A stretch of DNA of 64,000 nucleotides from Chitinophaga sp. Cy-1792 (GTDB taxonomy: Bacteria > Bacteroidota > Bacteroidia > Chitinophagales > Chitinophagaceae): positions 2,790,001 through 2,854,000 of the forward strand of contig NZ_VWWO01000001.1 in assembly GCF_011752935.1 (NCBI RefSeq), read 5' to 3'. The translations under genes and the position numbers were made by a program. The notes under the pieces are model-generated. The model worked only from the letters and a program-made list of their open reading frames with translations. It was not told the DNA's origin and ran no database searches. Each line of letters begins with the position of its first letter. The stretch's first letter is position 1. This document shows, one piece after another, positions 1-7,671 of this stretch.

Positions 1-465
1 AGCGTGGATGGCCCGACAGATCTGGAAACCATGTATCATAACTTTGAAGTAGCGTTGGAAAGAAGCCCTAATAAAGCAGAACCTGCATATGGTTTGAATG
101 AATTCAGGAAATACTTTGGCGGGTCGCCGGCAGAAAAGCCTGCAGCTTATTTATATTTTTCTACTTATTCTTATAGAGAAAAAGATGGTGGCAATGCGAA
201 ATACCTGGCGAAGATGCCTGTAAGGATTTATAACGATGTAGATGTAAACTGGTGGCTGGCAAACAGGAACTGCGATCTTTATGGAATGAACGCATTACCG
301 CAATCGGCCATGATCAACTATCTGCATAGTATAGGTAATAAGAAAGCTGTCTTTATTAATGCTTATCAGAAAGGATATCGCCTGGATGGTACACGGCATC
401 CACATTCATGGAGCATTGCGCCTGCAGAGGATGTAATGCCCTGGGTGCTGGAGATAATCCAGTAG
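1..465 (+). CDS. Putative alpha/beta hydrolase, C-terminal part (5' end cut by window)
   Basis: The frame is open from the first base, so the start lies outside the window; the visible part is about 154 residues. A hydrophobic strand PVRIYND is followed by a helix-rich stretch and then by RHPHSWSI near the C-terminus. This is the spacing expected for the acidic residue and the catalytic histidine at the end of an alpha/beta hydrolase fold. The nucleophile region is not in view, so family and substrate cannot be set. It converges on the yqgE-like gene, with 9 bases between the two stops. Confidence 0.5.
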   Translation, partial: SVDGPTDLETMYHNFEVALERSPNKAEPAYGLNEFRKYFGGSPAEKPAAYLYFSTYSYREKDGGNAKYLAKMPVRIYNDVDVNWWLANRNCDLYGMNALPQSAMINYLHSIGNKKAVFINAYQKGYRLDGTRHPHSWSIAPAEDVMPWVLEIIQ

Positions 466-474
466 GCGTTTGCG

Positions 475-915
475 TTAGAATGCGCTGCCGGCCGTTTCTA
501 TCTCCCAGCTGCCTTCGTTGATTTCTTCTTCGAGTTCCTTATCATCCCAGCCACAGTAGCCGATAAAGATTTTAATATCCTTTTCGGTGAGTTCCCTGGA
601 ATTGATATGCTGAATCGCGGATTTGAAGTCGCCACCGAGGTAGACGTTATCCCTGATTGGATCGCCGCCACTGATAAGGTCAGGCCGCTGATGAATAAAA
701 TAGATGTGCTCCTGGTCTACAGGGCCACCAATGTATAAAGGAAAAGGAATACTATGGCTGAATTCTTTCAGTTCATTGATTTTTCGTGGAAAGGGTTGGT
801 TGACAACAAACCCCATGGCTCCTTTTTCATTGTGCTCAGTGATGTAAATCACTGTGTTCTCAAAAAAGGTGTCATCCAGCAAACTTGTGCTATGTAAAAA
901 GATGCCCTCATTCAT
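475..915 (-). CDS. yqgE: YqgE/AlgH family protein (DUF179), short form
   Basis: The 146 residues carry the hallmarks of YqgE/AlgH: an N-terminal strand ending in a solid ITEHNEKGAMGFVVNQP motif (residues 25-41), the IGGPV loop near residue 62, and GYCGWDDKELEEEI near the C-terminus, matching the family GYxGWxxxQLexEi. Members usually have about 180-190 residues; this one stops right after the WEIE segment and lacks the last helical 30 or so. The biochemical role of the family is unsettled; in pseudomonads AlgH was linked to alginate regulation. A Bacteroidota -7 element sits 33 bases upstream of the start. Confidence 0.85.
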   Translation of the reverse strand: MNEGIFLHSTSLLDDTFFENTVIYITEHNEKGAMGFVVNQPFPRKINELKEFSHSIPFPLYIGGPVDQEHIYFIHQRPDLISGGDPIRDNVYLGGDFKSAIQHINSRELTEKDIKIFIGYCGWDDKELEEEINEGSWEIETAGSAF

Positions 916-947
916 AGTGGGAAAGTAGTACTTAAAAGGCTGCCATT

Positions 948-955
948 CAAAATTA
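948..955 (-). promoter_or_regulatory. Candidate -7 element of the yqgE-like gene
   Basis: Read on the minus strand the site is TAATTTTG, an exact match to the Bacteroidota -7 consensus TAnnTTTG. Transcription would start near 942-944, giving a leader of about 27 nt. I see no convincing -33 TTG at the right distance, so support rests on the -7 match and its position. Confidence 0.45.
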
Positions 956-986
956 TTTTACAAAATAATTTGTCTGGCGATAGCCC

Positions 987-1033
987 CCGCGCGCAGCGCG
1001 GAATCAAGCCAACCGGAACCGAAGGTCCCGGTT
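987..1033. repeat. Degenerate paired palindrome (site 1)
   Basis: Two hairpins lie 9 bases apart. The first (987-1001) pairs CCGCGC with GCGCGG around GCA. The second (1011-1033) pairs 10 nt arms around GAA with one mismatch. A further copy of the first right arm, inverted, sits at 1123-1135 (13 nt match to 991-1003). The layout resembles the better-preserved pairs elsewhere in this window, but the centres are CGC-GCA-GCG and ACC-GAA-GGT instead of GCC-NNN-GGC. It lies between the start of the yqgE-like gene and the stop of the MetF-like gene. Confidence 0.5.
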
Positions 1034-1155
1034 GAAAAATCTAACATAGTGCTTGTGGAAGTAATATGTTATCTAATAGATGAATTTAAGTTACATTTTA
1101 TTGTATCGCACTAACGGATATTTTCCGCGCTGCGCCTTATCACTCATGGCTATAA

Positions 1156-2142
1156 TTAATATACCTGTACGCGGCTGCTACCTTGTGGTACGGACAATTC
1201 CGGCTTGTTACGCAGGGATTTGGTCAGCTCCAGTATATATTGCAGCAGTTCGTGTGCCGCATTGATCTCTTCTTTTTTGTTAGAGATGCTTTCGATATTG
1301 AATCCTACAGGAATATTTTTCGCATGTGCATAGTTCAGTATCTCTGCGGCTATATTGGTAGCGGTTTGTACAGAGGTAGTGAGAATGTCGCGGGAATTTT
1401 TGAGGTCGTTGTACAGCCATTTCGGTACTTCAATGCCGAGCCATTCCATGAACTGTAAAGTTTTCAGAGAACCGCAAGGCGCCAGTGTAAAGATGAGCGG
1501 TGCCATCTCCATACCGTTTTCAGTGGCATTGTAATAGTAGTCGGATAACAGGTTTTTCGTGTCGTTCAGGTTGTACACACATTGTGATACGAAAAAGCCG
1601 CAGCCATTATTGATTTTATGCTGTATACGAAGGTGTTCATCGCCTTTCTTGCTATGACGCTCCGGTATGGTAATCCCGCCTAATAAAATGTTGGAGGAAG
1701 TGGCCTTGTGCAGTTCATAGGCATCGGTCAGACTGAACTTCGTGGCTGCTATCTGTTGATGGGAAGAGGCGCCTACAAATACTGCCAGGTCGAGGTGATT
1801 GTTATTTTGCAGCCAGTTACCAAAGGTTTCCCTGGTCTGGTTGGCAATGCTTTTATAAATGATCTTAGGTACCTGGAGATCCGCCAGGAAGTTATAGCCG
1901 TAATTTTCCGGTGCTATGGTAGGGATAAAGGAAAATGTTCTTTCCTTCTCCGTACGGGTAGCTTCGTCCTGGATATCATACAGGATCAGACCATCAATGT
2001 CCAGTCGCTTCAGGTTTTCCATCTGATTATGTGCGATCGACAATACCCTTTCCTCTGCAGTGGTGATCTTTGGAGGAGTCAGGCTGTAAAGTACTAGGCC
2101 AGTGTTTCTTTCTGATATTTTACGTCTAAGATCAGATTTCAT
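1156..2142 (-). CDS. Methylenetetrahydrofolate reductase (MetF)-like protein
   Basis: This 328-residue cytoplasmic protein appears to have the FAD-binding TIM-barrel organisation of the MetF family. It begins with a short strand VLYSLTPPK (where MetF has the FEFFPPK-type strand), followed by the IDGLILYDIQDE strand-loop near residue 50, and has the MetF-like stretch LIFTLAPCGS...FMEWLGIEVPKW around residues 218-245. MetF reduces 5,10-methylene-tetrahydrofolate to the 5-methyl form used in methionine synthesis. The first motif diverges from the canonical one and no methionine gene is adjacent, so it may be a MetF paralogue with another pterin or C1 substrate. A well-formed promoter lies upstream. 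Confidence 0.65.
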   Translation of the reverse strand: MKSDLRRKISERNTGLVLYSLTPPKITTAEERVLSIAHNQMENLKRLDIDGLILYDIQDEATRTEKERTFSFIPTIAPENYGYNFLADLQVPKIIYKSIANQTRETFGNWLQNNNHLDLAVFVGASSHQQIAATKFSLTDAYELHKATSSNILLGGITIPERHSKKGDEHLRIQHKINNGCGFFVSQCVYNLNDTKNLLSDYYYNATENGMEMAPLIFTLAPCGSLKTLQFMEWLGIEVPKWLYNDLKNSRDILTTSVQTATNIAAEILNYAHAKNIPVGFNIESISNKKEEINAAHELLQYILELTKSLRNKPELSVPQGSSRVQVY

Positions 2143-2186
2143 GCTGATTTGGATCTAAATGGTGGTCTTTTGTTCTTTTATCCCGT

Positions 2187-2218
2187 CAAAATTATAGAAA
2201 ACGAATCTATAATACAAA
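2187..2218 (-). promoter_or_regulatory. Bacteroidota promoter of the MetF-like gene
   Basis: On the minus strand a TTTG (2218-2215) is followed after 20 nt by TAATTTTG (2194-2187). Both the -33 and the -7 element match the Bacteroidota consensus exactly, and the spacing is canonical. The start should fall near 2181-2183, leaving a leader of about 40 nt before the ATG at 2142. Confidence 0.7.
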
Positions 2219-2378
2219 TATCTTTAAGATATAATTTCTGATAAACGGCATTTTTTAGGTGTTTTTTCTACCCATCCGTCCGATTGTACTCATTTTTAAA
2301 GATGAAATTTTCCTTATGTGACAAATGTAACCGAGCACGCAGCGCAAAGCAGGGACCTTTGCAGAAACGAAGGAATAC

Positions 2379-3176
2379 ATGGAAATTATAGGATATGTGG
2401 CGGCGACATTAATTGGGCTTTCCCTTGGGTTGATAGGAGGGGGAGGGTCTATTCTGACGGTGCCGGTACTGGTATATTTATTTGGACTGGATGCAGCGGA
2501 AGCCACGCTTTATAGCCTGATGGTGGTTGGTACTACCAGTCTGACAGGTGTTTTTGGCGCCTATAAGCGCGGACAGCTGGATGTTAGGATGTCGCTGATG
2601 TATGCTGCGGTATCGGTACTGGTAGTGGTAATAACGAGGCGGTTGCTGTTGCCGTTGGTGCCGGACGAATTATTTACCATTGGGAGCTTTGCCGTAACCA
2701 AAGGCTTTGCTACGATGATGTTGCTGGCAGTGCTGATGTTATTGTCTGCCGTATCGATGATCAGAAAGAAACAAACGGATGCTACACTGGCATCTGCCCC
2801 AATAACTACCCGTATCAACAGGCAGCTGGTAGGAAATGCCGCCCTGATAGGATTAATAACGGGATTATTGGGTGCTGGTGGCGGTTTTCTGCTAATACCG
2901 GCCCTGGTATTCGTACAGCAGCTGCCTATGAAGAAAGCCGTGGGCACGTCCCTGCTGATCATCACCTTAAACTCACTTATAGGATTTGCGGCAGATGCTG
3001 CCGGCCATACCCTCAACTGGAGCTTACTACTGGGCATCACTGCCATGGCCATACTCGGGATCATTGCCGGCGGCCGCTTAGGCCGTAAGATCAGCAGCGC
3101 CCCGTTACAAAAGGCATTTGGTTGGTTCGTGCTGGTGATGGGCTGCTATATCATCTTCCTGGAAGTCGCAAAGTGA
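2379..3176 (+). CDS. TSUP family membrane transporter (TauE/SafE-type)
   Basis: A 265-residue, very hydrophobic inner-membrane protein with about eight helices arranged as two related halves. The first half carries GLIGGGGSILTVPVLVYLFG (residues 18-37) and the second the matching GLLGAGGGFLLIPALVF (about residues 162-178). These are the paired signature loops of the 4-toluene-sulfonate uptake permease family, whose members export sulfite or sulfoacetate or move other organosulfur anions. The substrate cannot be read from sequence. The next gene starts 2 bases after the stop, so the two are probably co-transcribed. Confidence 0.85.
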   Translation: MEIIGYVAATLIGLSLGLIGGGGSILTVPVLVYLFGLDAAEATLYSLMVVGTTSLTGVFGAYKRGQLDVRMSLMYAAVSVLVVVITRRLLLPLVPDELFTIGSFAVTKGFATMMLLAVLMLLSAVSMIRKKQTDATLASAPITTRINRQLVGNAALIGLITGLLGAGGGFLLIPALVFVQQLPMKKAVGTSLLIITLNSLIGFAADAAGHTLNWSLLLGITAMAILGIIAGGRLGRKISSAPLQKAFGWFVLVMGCYIIFLEVAK

Positions 3177-3178
3177 GC

Positions 3179-3916
3179 ATGGTCATGAAACATACAGCAC
3201 TCACAGCGTTGCTGCTGCTACTGTTTATTACAGCGATGGGACAGTCGCAAAGCAACAGCTGGCTGCGGTTGTCGGTGGAAATGCCGCTGGCACCAAAGCT
3301 CAACAGCGTAATAGAATGGCAATCCAGGGCACAGGGATTTGAGAATGGCGGCCTTATTACCAGTCCGCTGTTGCATTCGGTGCGGCCCTGGCTAAATTAT
3401 AAAATACAGGAAAATACTACGTTGTCGTTAAGTCCGATCGCTTATTACTACCTGTATCCGGTTACCATATCCCCAAAAGATCAATCGAAACCGGCACAGC
3501 AGGAGTGGAGAACGACGGTGGCAGTAGAACAAAGATGGCCGCTGACACAAAGGTTCTCGCTGCAATCCAGGACAGGACTGGAATTCAGGAACTTCAGCCG
3601 GCAGCAGGATGTGATCAGGGTAAGACAGAAATTTGGAATGGATTATTGCTTATCGCCGCAGGTACATGTACTGGCATACGATGAAGTAATGGCGAACCTG
3701 TATGCCGGCAGCTTTTTTGAGCAGAATCGTTTAGGCGCCGGCGTTAGCTTTCAACTGAATAAGGCGTTGGGTGTGGAAACTGGTTATCTGTACATCAACA
3801 GGGCTTTGCCCTTTTATCAGGGGCTGCTGAACCAACATGTTCTTTATATAAATATCAGACTTCGATTTTTCCGGCGTTTCTCCGCCGCCACAGGCGGCGG
3901 AGAAACGCTCCGATAG
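3179..3916 (+). CDS. DUF2490 outer-membrane beta-barrel-like protein
   Basis: I place the start at the ATG at 3179, directly after the transporter stop; it gives a clean signal peptide (MKHTALTALLLLLFITAMGQ) and 245 residues. The mature part has alternating polar/hydrophobic strands (WLRLSVEMPL, WLNYKIQENTTLSLSP, YLYINRAL, VLYINIRLRF) typical of DUF2490 proteins, thought to be small outer-membrane barrels; their function is unknown. A barrel would be expected to end at ...NIRLRF, but here about 14 more residues and the stop codon are read from a palindromic repeat (3874-3934). That tail is rich in Gly, Arg and Ala and looks accidental. Confidence 0.75.
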   Translation: MVMKHTALTALLLLLFITAMGQSQSNSWLRLSVEMPLAPKLNSVIEWQSRAQGFENGGLITSPLLHSVRPWLNYKIQENTTLSLSPIAYYYLYPVTISPKDQSKPAQQEWRTTVAVEQRWPLTQRFSLQSRTGLEFRNFSRQQDVIRVRQKFGMDYCLSPQVHVLAYDEVMANLYAGSFFEQNRLGAGVSFQLNKALGVETGYLYINRALPFYQGLLNQHVLYINIRLRFFRRFSAATGGGETLR

Positions 3917-3934
3917 CGATGCCGAAGGCGTCGC
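3874..3934. repeat. Paired palindrome (site 2), overlapping a gene end
   Basis: Hairpin A is a perfect 16 bp stem (3874-3889 with 3893-3908) around ACA. Hairpin B is an 8 bp stem (3916-3923 with 3927-3934) around GAA with one G.T pair. Both have the GCC-NNN-GGC centre. The copy begins inside the DUF2490 gene and supplies its stop codon (3914-3916); it sits in the convergent gap before the DUF4268 gene. Confidence 0.85.
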
Positions 3935-3952
3935 CCTGAATTAAAAAACAGC

Positions 3953-4417
3953 TTATAGAAGAGCTTCAAATCCATATTTCGCCATACTCCAAAACTCATC
4001 CAGTGCCATCATCCGTGGCTTAAAGAATGAAATAATAGCTGGCCAGTCGGCCTCGTTCATCACGGAAACGCCTGCAATCCGTTTGCTGATGGTACTAATG
4101 GTTTTGCCATAGTCGTCGGTAGTTTCTGATTGCCAGCTCCAGTCATCTTCCCCCAGTATTTCCTCTAAAACGCTTCGTTGCACTGTCAGCTGTTCATAGA
4201 GTCGCCGATGCAGGTCCATATCTGCCTGTGTAATGGCAATCGCTACAGATGCGGTTTTATTATCTGCATCTATTCTAAAAAACATACCGGGTATGCCTGT
4301 TTTGTAGTTAGACCAGCTGATGATATTGCCATCTGCTGATAAAACCGGTTTCATATATTTACCGAAGGCTGTCCAGAATGCCTGTTTTTGTTTAGATACT
4401 TCCTCTTTGGTGTACAT
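3953..4417 (-). CDS. DUF4268 domain-containing protein
   Basis: The 154 residues match the compact DUF4268 fold: an N-terminal helix with QAFWTAFGKYM, a strand pair GIPGMFFRIDADNKTASVAIAI, a helix MDLHRRLYEQL and a C-terminal segment ending FWSMAKYGFEALL. Such proteins occur alone or fused to DNA-modification and restriction proteins; the isolated form is cytoplasmic and of unknown function. Nothing restriction-related lies nearby. It has its own good promoter, so it is a single-gene transcript. Confidence 0.7.
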   Translation of the reverse strand: MYTKEEVSKQKQAFWTAFGKYMKPVLSADGNIISWSNYKTGIPGMFFRIDADNKTASVAIAITQADMDLHRRLYEQLTVQRSVLEEILGEDDWSWQSETTDDYGKTISTISKRIAGVSVMNEADWPAIISFFKPRMMALDEFWSMAKYGFEALL

Positions 4418-4439
4418 CGTTGTTCCGCTATTACGGCCA

Positions 4440-4470
4440 CAAAAGTACGGTACTCGCGAAGGGCATCAAA
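4440..4470 (-). promoter_or_regulatory. Bacteroidota promoter of the DUF4268 gene
   Basis: On the minus strand TTTG (4470-4467), a 19 nt spacer and TACTTTTG (4447-4440) fit the -33/-7 consensus exactly. Predicted start near 4434-4436, leader about 18 nt. Confidence 0.7.
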
Positions 4471-4507
4471 ATTTAAACAGCTGATAATCATCTGCCTGAC
4501 AAATAAA

Positions 4508-5896
4508 TTACGCTTCGGGTAATCTGTACAAACAATATCCTGTTAGTACCAGTAGCCCGATATTCACGCTGGTGGCTGCCTGATAGGCAGAGATATAACC
4601 GGTATGCTGTATGATATAGAAAAATATTCCGCCGGAGATGCAGACGCCCAGTGCGATGGCTGTTTGCTGCAAGGTGGTGAATACCCCCGATGCCGTGCCG
4701 GCAAAGGCTGTCGGGATACTTTTTAACGCCATGGTTAGTAAAGACGGCAGTACGGAGCCGCAGCCGGTGCCATAAGCAAACAGGATAATGGTTAATCCCG
4801 CCATTGAATTTATTTGCAGTGAGAAAAACAGGATATGTGCGAACAGGCTGAAGATCATAATGCCGATACCGGTTTGCAATACACGTTTCCCGTAAACGGG
4901 TACCAGTCGTATCGATAACACGGAAGCCACCACATAGCCTATTCCCTGGAAGGTAAATAATACGCCTGCTGTCGAAGAACTGTATCCAAGGCCTGTTTGC
5001 AGTAGTACGGCGTTGATGAGGAAATAGGAATCCTGTACCATGAAGTAGAACAAAACGGCCATCAGGCCTATATTGAAATCTTTGAAACGAAAGAGGCGCA
5101 TGTCTACCAATGCTGCTGTAGATTTTTTCTGCTGCTGTAAGATAAACCCGAAAAGCAGTACTATACTGGAAATGAGCAGTAGTATCGTCCAGGTGGGCCA
5201 TCCCAGTTCGCGCCCGTATACCAGCGGGAATATCAGGAAACATAACATGGTGGTGAGCAGCAGGACGCCTGTCCAGTCGAATTTTTTATTTTGTCCGGTG
5301 CTGGTTTCGGGCAGCATTTTCCAGGCCGCAATGATGGCGATGGTACCAATGGGCAGGTTGATGAGGAAGATCAGCCGCCATCCTTCCACGATGCTATGTA
5401 CATCCGGGAGTATGCCTCCCAGCAACTGCCCGATAACAGAAGCGGTGCCGGCGATACTGCCATAAATACCCAGCGCTTTGATACGTTGTTGTGGATCAGG
5501 AAACAACAGCTGGATATAGGTGATGCTTTGTGGTAACATCAGTGCAGCGCCGGTTCCCTGCAAAAAGCGGGAGATGTTCATTTGTAGCGGTGTTGCCGCA
5601 AAGCCACAACAGCAGGACGTTATAACGAATGTCGCCATGCCTAGCATGAACATACGTTTCCGGCCATAGAAGTCGCCGAGCCGGCCGGCGGTAATTAAAA
5701 ATATCGCGTGGCCTAACAAGTATAATGCGATAATTAACTGCAGGTCGGCATCGGTGCCATGTAATCCTGTTTTGATGGAAGGCAGTGCCACATTGACGAT
5801 GAAGATATCTATCACCGATAAGAATACGGCGGTGGAAACGATGATCAGTGAGAGCCAGGCTGAATTTCTTTGTGTCATATACGATGGTTTCAACAT
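4508..5896 (-). CDS. MFS drug/organic-compound exporter (DHA2, EmrB/QacA type)
   Basis: This is a long polytopic inner-membrane protein (462 residues, about 14 helices) of the 14-TM DHA2 branch. Visible family signs are the cytoplasmic loop LGDFYGRKRMFMLG after helix 2 (motif A) and FLQGTGAALMLPQSI in the helix-4 region. I prefer the ATG at 5896, preceded by AAGG; a second ATG at 5878 starts closer to the first helix. It is divergent from a HxlR-type regulator 75 bases away, the usual arrangement for an efflux pump repressed by its neighbour and induced by a toxic small molecule. The substrate is unknown. Confidence 0.85.
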   Translation of the reverse strand: MLKPSYMTQRNSAWLSLIIVSTAVFLSVIDIFIVNVALPSIKTGLHGTDADLQLIIALYLLGHAIFLITAGRLGDFYGRKRMFMLGMATFVITSCCCGFAATPLQMNISRFLQGTGAALMLPQSITYIQLLFPDPQQRIKALGIYGSIAGTASVIGQLLGGILPDVHSIVEGWRLIFLINLPIGTIAIIAAWKMLPETSTGQNKKFDWTGVLLLTTMLCFLIFPLVYGRELGWPTWTILLLISSIVLLFGFILQQQKKSTAALVDMRLFRFKDFNIGLMAVLFYFMVQDSYFLINAVLLQTGLGYSSSTAGVLFTFQGIGYVVASVLSIRLVPVYGKRVLQTGIGIMIFSLFAHILFFSLQINSMAGLTIILFAYGTGCGSVLPSLLTMALKSIPTAFAGTASGVFTTLQQTAIALGVCISGGIFFYIIQHTGYISAYQAATSVNIGLLVLTGYCLYRLPEA

Positions 5897-5971
5897 TTCT
5901 GTACCTTTATAGCACGCAAAGTTGGCGTGGCGATATTGCTTTATCAAGTAGTTCAAGGAAAGATACCTGGT

Positions 5972-6358
5972 ATGAAAAAAGATACTATTATTGATTTACA
6001 GAGAGTTGAAAATGAAGCATTTGAAGGAAATAACTGTCCGATGACAAATGCATTGAAAATAATAGGTGGTAAATGGAAGCTGCAGTTGCTGAACAGCATC
6101 CGTAAGGAATGTCCGTTGCGTTTTGGTGAGTTGAAGAAGAAGATGCAGGACATAACGCAGGCCACACTTACCTTACAGCTTCGTGAGCTGGAGCGCGATG
6201 GTATTATAGAAAGAAAGATATATGCAGAAACCCCGCCCAGAGTAGAGTATAAGCTCACCGAGCTTGGAAAGAAGCTGGTGCCGGCAATCGAAGCGTTATG
6301 TGCCTTTGGTGATGCCTATTGTGCTGAAAGGCCAGCGGGGAAGGTCTTGAATTCGTAA
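5972..6358 (+). CDS. HxlR family winged-helix transcriptional regulator
   Basis: From the ATG at 5972 the protein has 128 residues with the HxlR pattern: NNCPMTNALKIIGGKWKLQL (conserved Cys at residue 22, then the first helix), the recognition helix ITQATLTLQLRELERDGII, and the beta wing RVEYKLTELGKKL. HxlR regulators often sense electrophiles or aldehydes through the N-terminal cysteine. The divergent MFS exporter is the obvious target; the 75-base gap should hold both promoters and the operator, though I could not define a clear inverted repeat there. Confidence 0.88.
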   Translation: MKKDTIIDLQRVENEAFEGNNCPMTNALKIIGGKWKLQLLNSIRKECPLRFGELKKKMQDITQATLTLQLRELERDGIIERKIYAETPPRVEYKLTELGKKLVPAIEALCAFGDAYCAERPAGKVLNS

Positions 6359-6360
6359 GA

Positions 6361-6849
6361 TTATTCCCTGTTTTGTAACCACTTTATCTGTGCTGAAGTA
6401 TCAGGTACTTCCAGGCCCCTTACCTGTGTAATGTGTTGTAAGATGTCTGTGGCATTTGATTTTGTTATTTTCATTAAAACAGCGCCTGCAATAATTGCTG
6501 AACGGCCAATACCCATCCTGCAATGAATTAAAACAGACTTTCCATGCTGAAGCAGTTGTATGGCTGCATTAATTAGTTTATTGACTGCCGGATTATCTGT
6601 TGGAACACTTCTGTCCGGAATTGGAAAATTCGTATATACTATGCCGTTATCCACACAATGCTTTTCCTGTTGGCGGAGAGATAGTGCCGTTATTTCTTCT
6701 TTTTCCAGCAGAACAATGACCATTCCTATATTACTGCGTTTGTAATGAATAATTTCCCCTTGCAGCCATTCGCCACCACGTGGCCTGGCACTGATGCCTA
6801 ATTGGGCGTTGTTTTCCAGCTGATGTAGCCAGTAAATTTTTGTATACAT
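6361..6849 (-). CDS. Dual-specificity/tyrosine protein phosphatase-like
   Basis: A 162-residue protein with the cysteine phosphatase signature HCRMGIGRS (His109, Cys110, Arg116, Ser117), which fits HCx5R(S/T). An aspartate in FPIPDRSVP (Asp79) sits where the general acid is expected. The fold is that of small cyclin-dependent-kinase-inhibitor-type or Tyr/Ser phosphatases. No signal peptide, so cytoplasmic. Its stop is 2 bases from that of the regulator, tail to tail. The substrate is unknown. Confidence 0.82.
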   Translation of the reverse strand: MYTKIYWLHQLENNAQLGISARPRGGEWLQGEIIHYKRSNIGMVIVLLEKEEITALSLRQQEKHCVDNGIVYTNFPIPDRSVPTDNPAVNKLINAAIQLLQHGKSVLIHCRMGIGRSAIIAGAVLMKITKSNATDILQHITQVRGLEVPDTSAQIKWLQNRE

Positions 6850-7090
6850 GGTTTTTTAATAAGATGGCCCTGAAATTGTGAATTTAATAGTCAGAACCTG
6901 TTGTAAATAAAGGGTTACGGCAGTTTTACAGCGGTTGTTACTGTATGGAATGTGTATCTCCTGACGCATTTTGTGCAGCCGGCGCAACAGTTTGAAAAAC
7001 GAGGAATGACGGAGTTCGTCAGAACTGTTGTTGCAACAGGGAAACGAACAATTGCATTATACTATTCGTTCACAGTAAAAAACCTTTTTT

Positions 7091-7492
7091 ATGAGTACAC
7101 ACACTGTTAAGGAAGTAAAGAAATCCACTGAGATTTCTACCGGAGAGTTTTTAGGGATTATGTTCTCATTTAACAGCAGCCTGAAGCTTTTGCACTGGGA
7201 TGCGCAGGGTAAAGGTAGCTATGCGGCCCATATTGCACTGGACCAGGCAGAGCACGACCTCAGAAAGATACTGGACCGCCTGGTAGAAACAACTATGGCC
7301 ACAAAAGGCGACATGGACATAACCATTCCTGAAACCAGGAAACCGAAAGATGCCATTGCCTATATCGATGGATTTTATACGGTGGTAGATGCTAAGCGTG
7401 ATTTGTTCCCCGACCAGTTTACACAGTCTATTATTGACGAATACCAGGAAGGTATCAAACAGCTGTTATACCGGCTTAAACGTCTGCAATAA
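7091..7492 (+). CDS. Ferritin-like/Dps-like helical protein (probably DUF5856)
   Basis: The 133 residues are almost entirely helical. The stretch LKLLHWDAQGKGSYAAH (about residues 32-48), then DQAEHDLRKILDRLVE, recalls the Dps pattern (HW near the end of helix A, then His and Asp/Glu). The length is shorter than Dps (about 160) and the full di-iron ligand set is not evident, so iron oxidation is not assured. I believe this is the DUF5856 family, but that is from memory of the family only. It is followed by a strong terminator, so it is monocistronic. Confidence 0.55.
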   Translation: MSTHTVKEVKKSTEISTGEFLGIMFSFNSSLKLLHWDAQGKGSYAAHIALDQAEHDLRKILDRLVETTMATKGDMDITIPETRKPKDAIAYIDGFYTVVDAKRDLFPDQFTQSIIDEYQEGIKQLLYRLKRLQ

Positions 7493-7521
7493 TATGAAAA
7501 TGCCGCATAAGTTTTTTGTTT

Positions 7522-7556
7522 AAATGCCGTTCTTCCTGTAGGGACGGCATTTTTTG
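7522..7556 (+). terminator. Intrinsic terminator after the ferritin-like gene
   Basis: A 9 bp stem (7522-7530 with 7544-7552) with a 13 nt loop runs directly into a T-tract, about 30 nt past the stop. Confidence 0.8.
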
Positions 7557-7671
7557 TTATGCTCGATAAGTTTGCAGGTGAGGAGATTAAGTAGAAGTAC
7601 TTAATTTTTTGATCCAGTTAACCGCCTTGCCGTGATTTATCTATCTTGTGCCTACTTATACCTGTATCCCT

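Noticed and set aside
1080..1265. Short plus-strand frame of 61 codons near the MetF-like stop
   Set aside because: Overlaps the 3' end of the MetF-like gene, low-complexity composition, no start signal.
3179..3916. Frameshift at the DUF2490 end to explain the strange tail
   Set aside because: The tail is fully explained by the palindrome at 3874-3934, which supplies the codons and stop; no frameshift is needed.
5897..5971. Consensus promoters between the MFS exporter and HxlR gene
   Set aside because: Only a 7 of 8 match (TACCTTTA at 5902-5909) was found and no operator palindrome, so I list no site.
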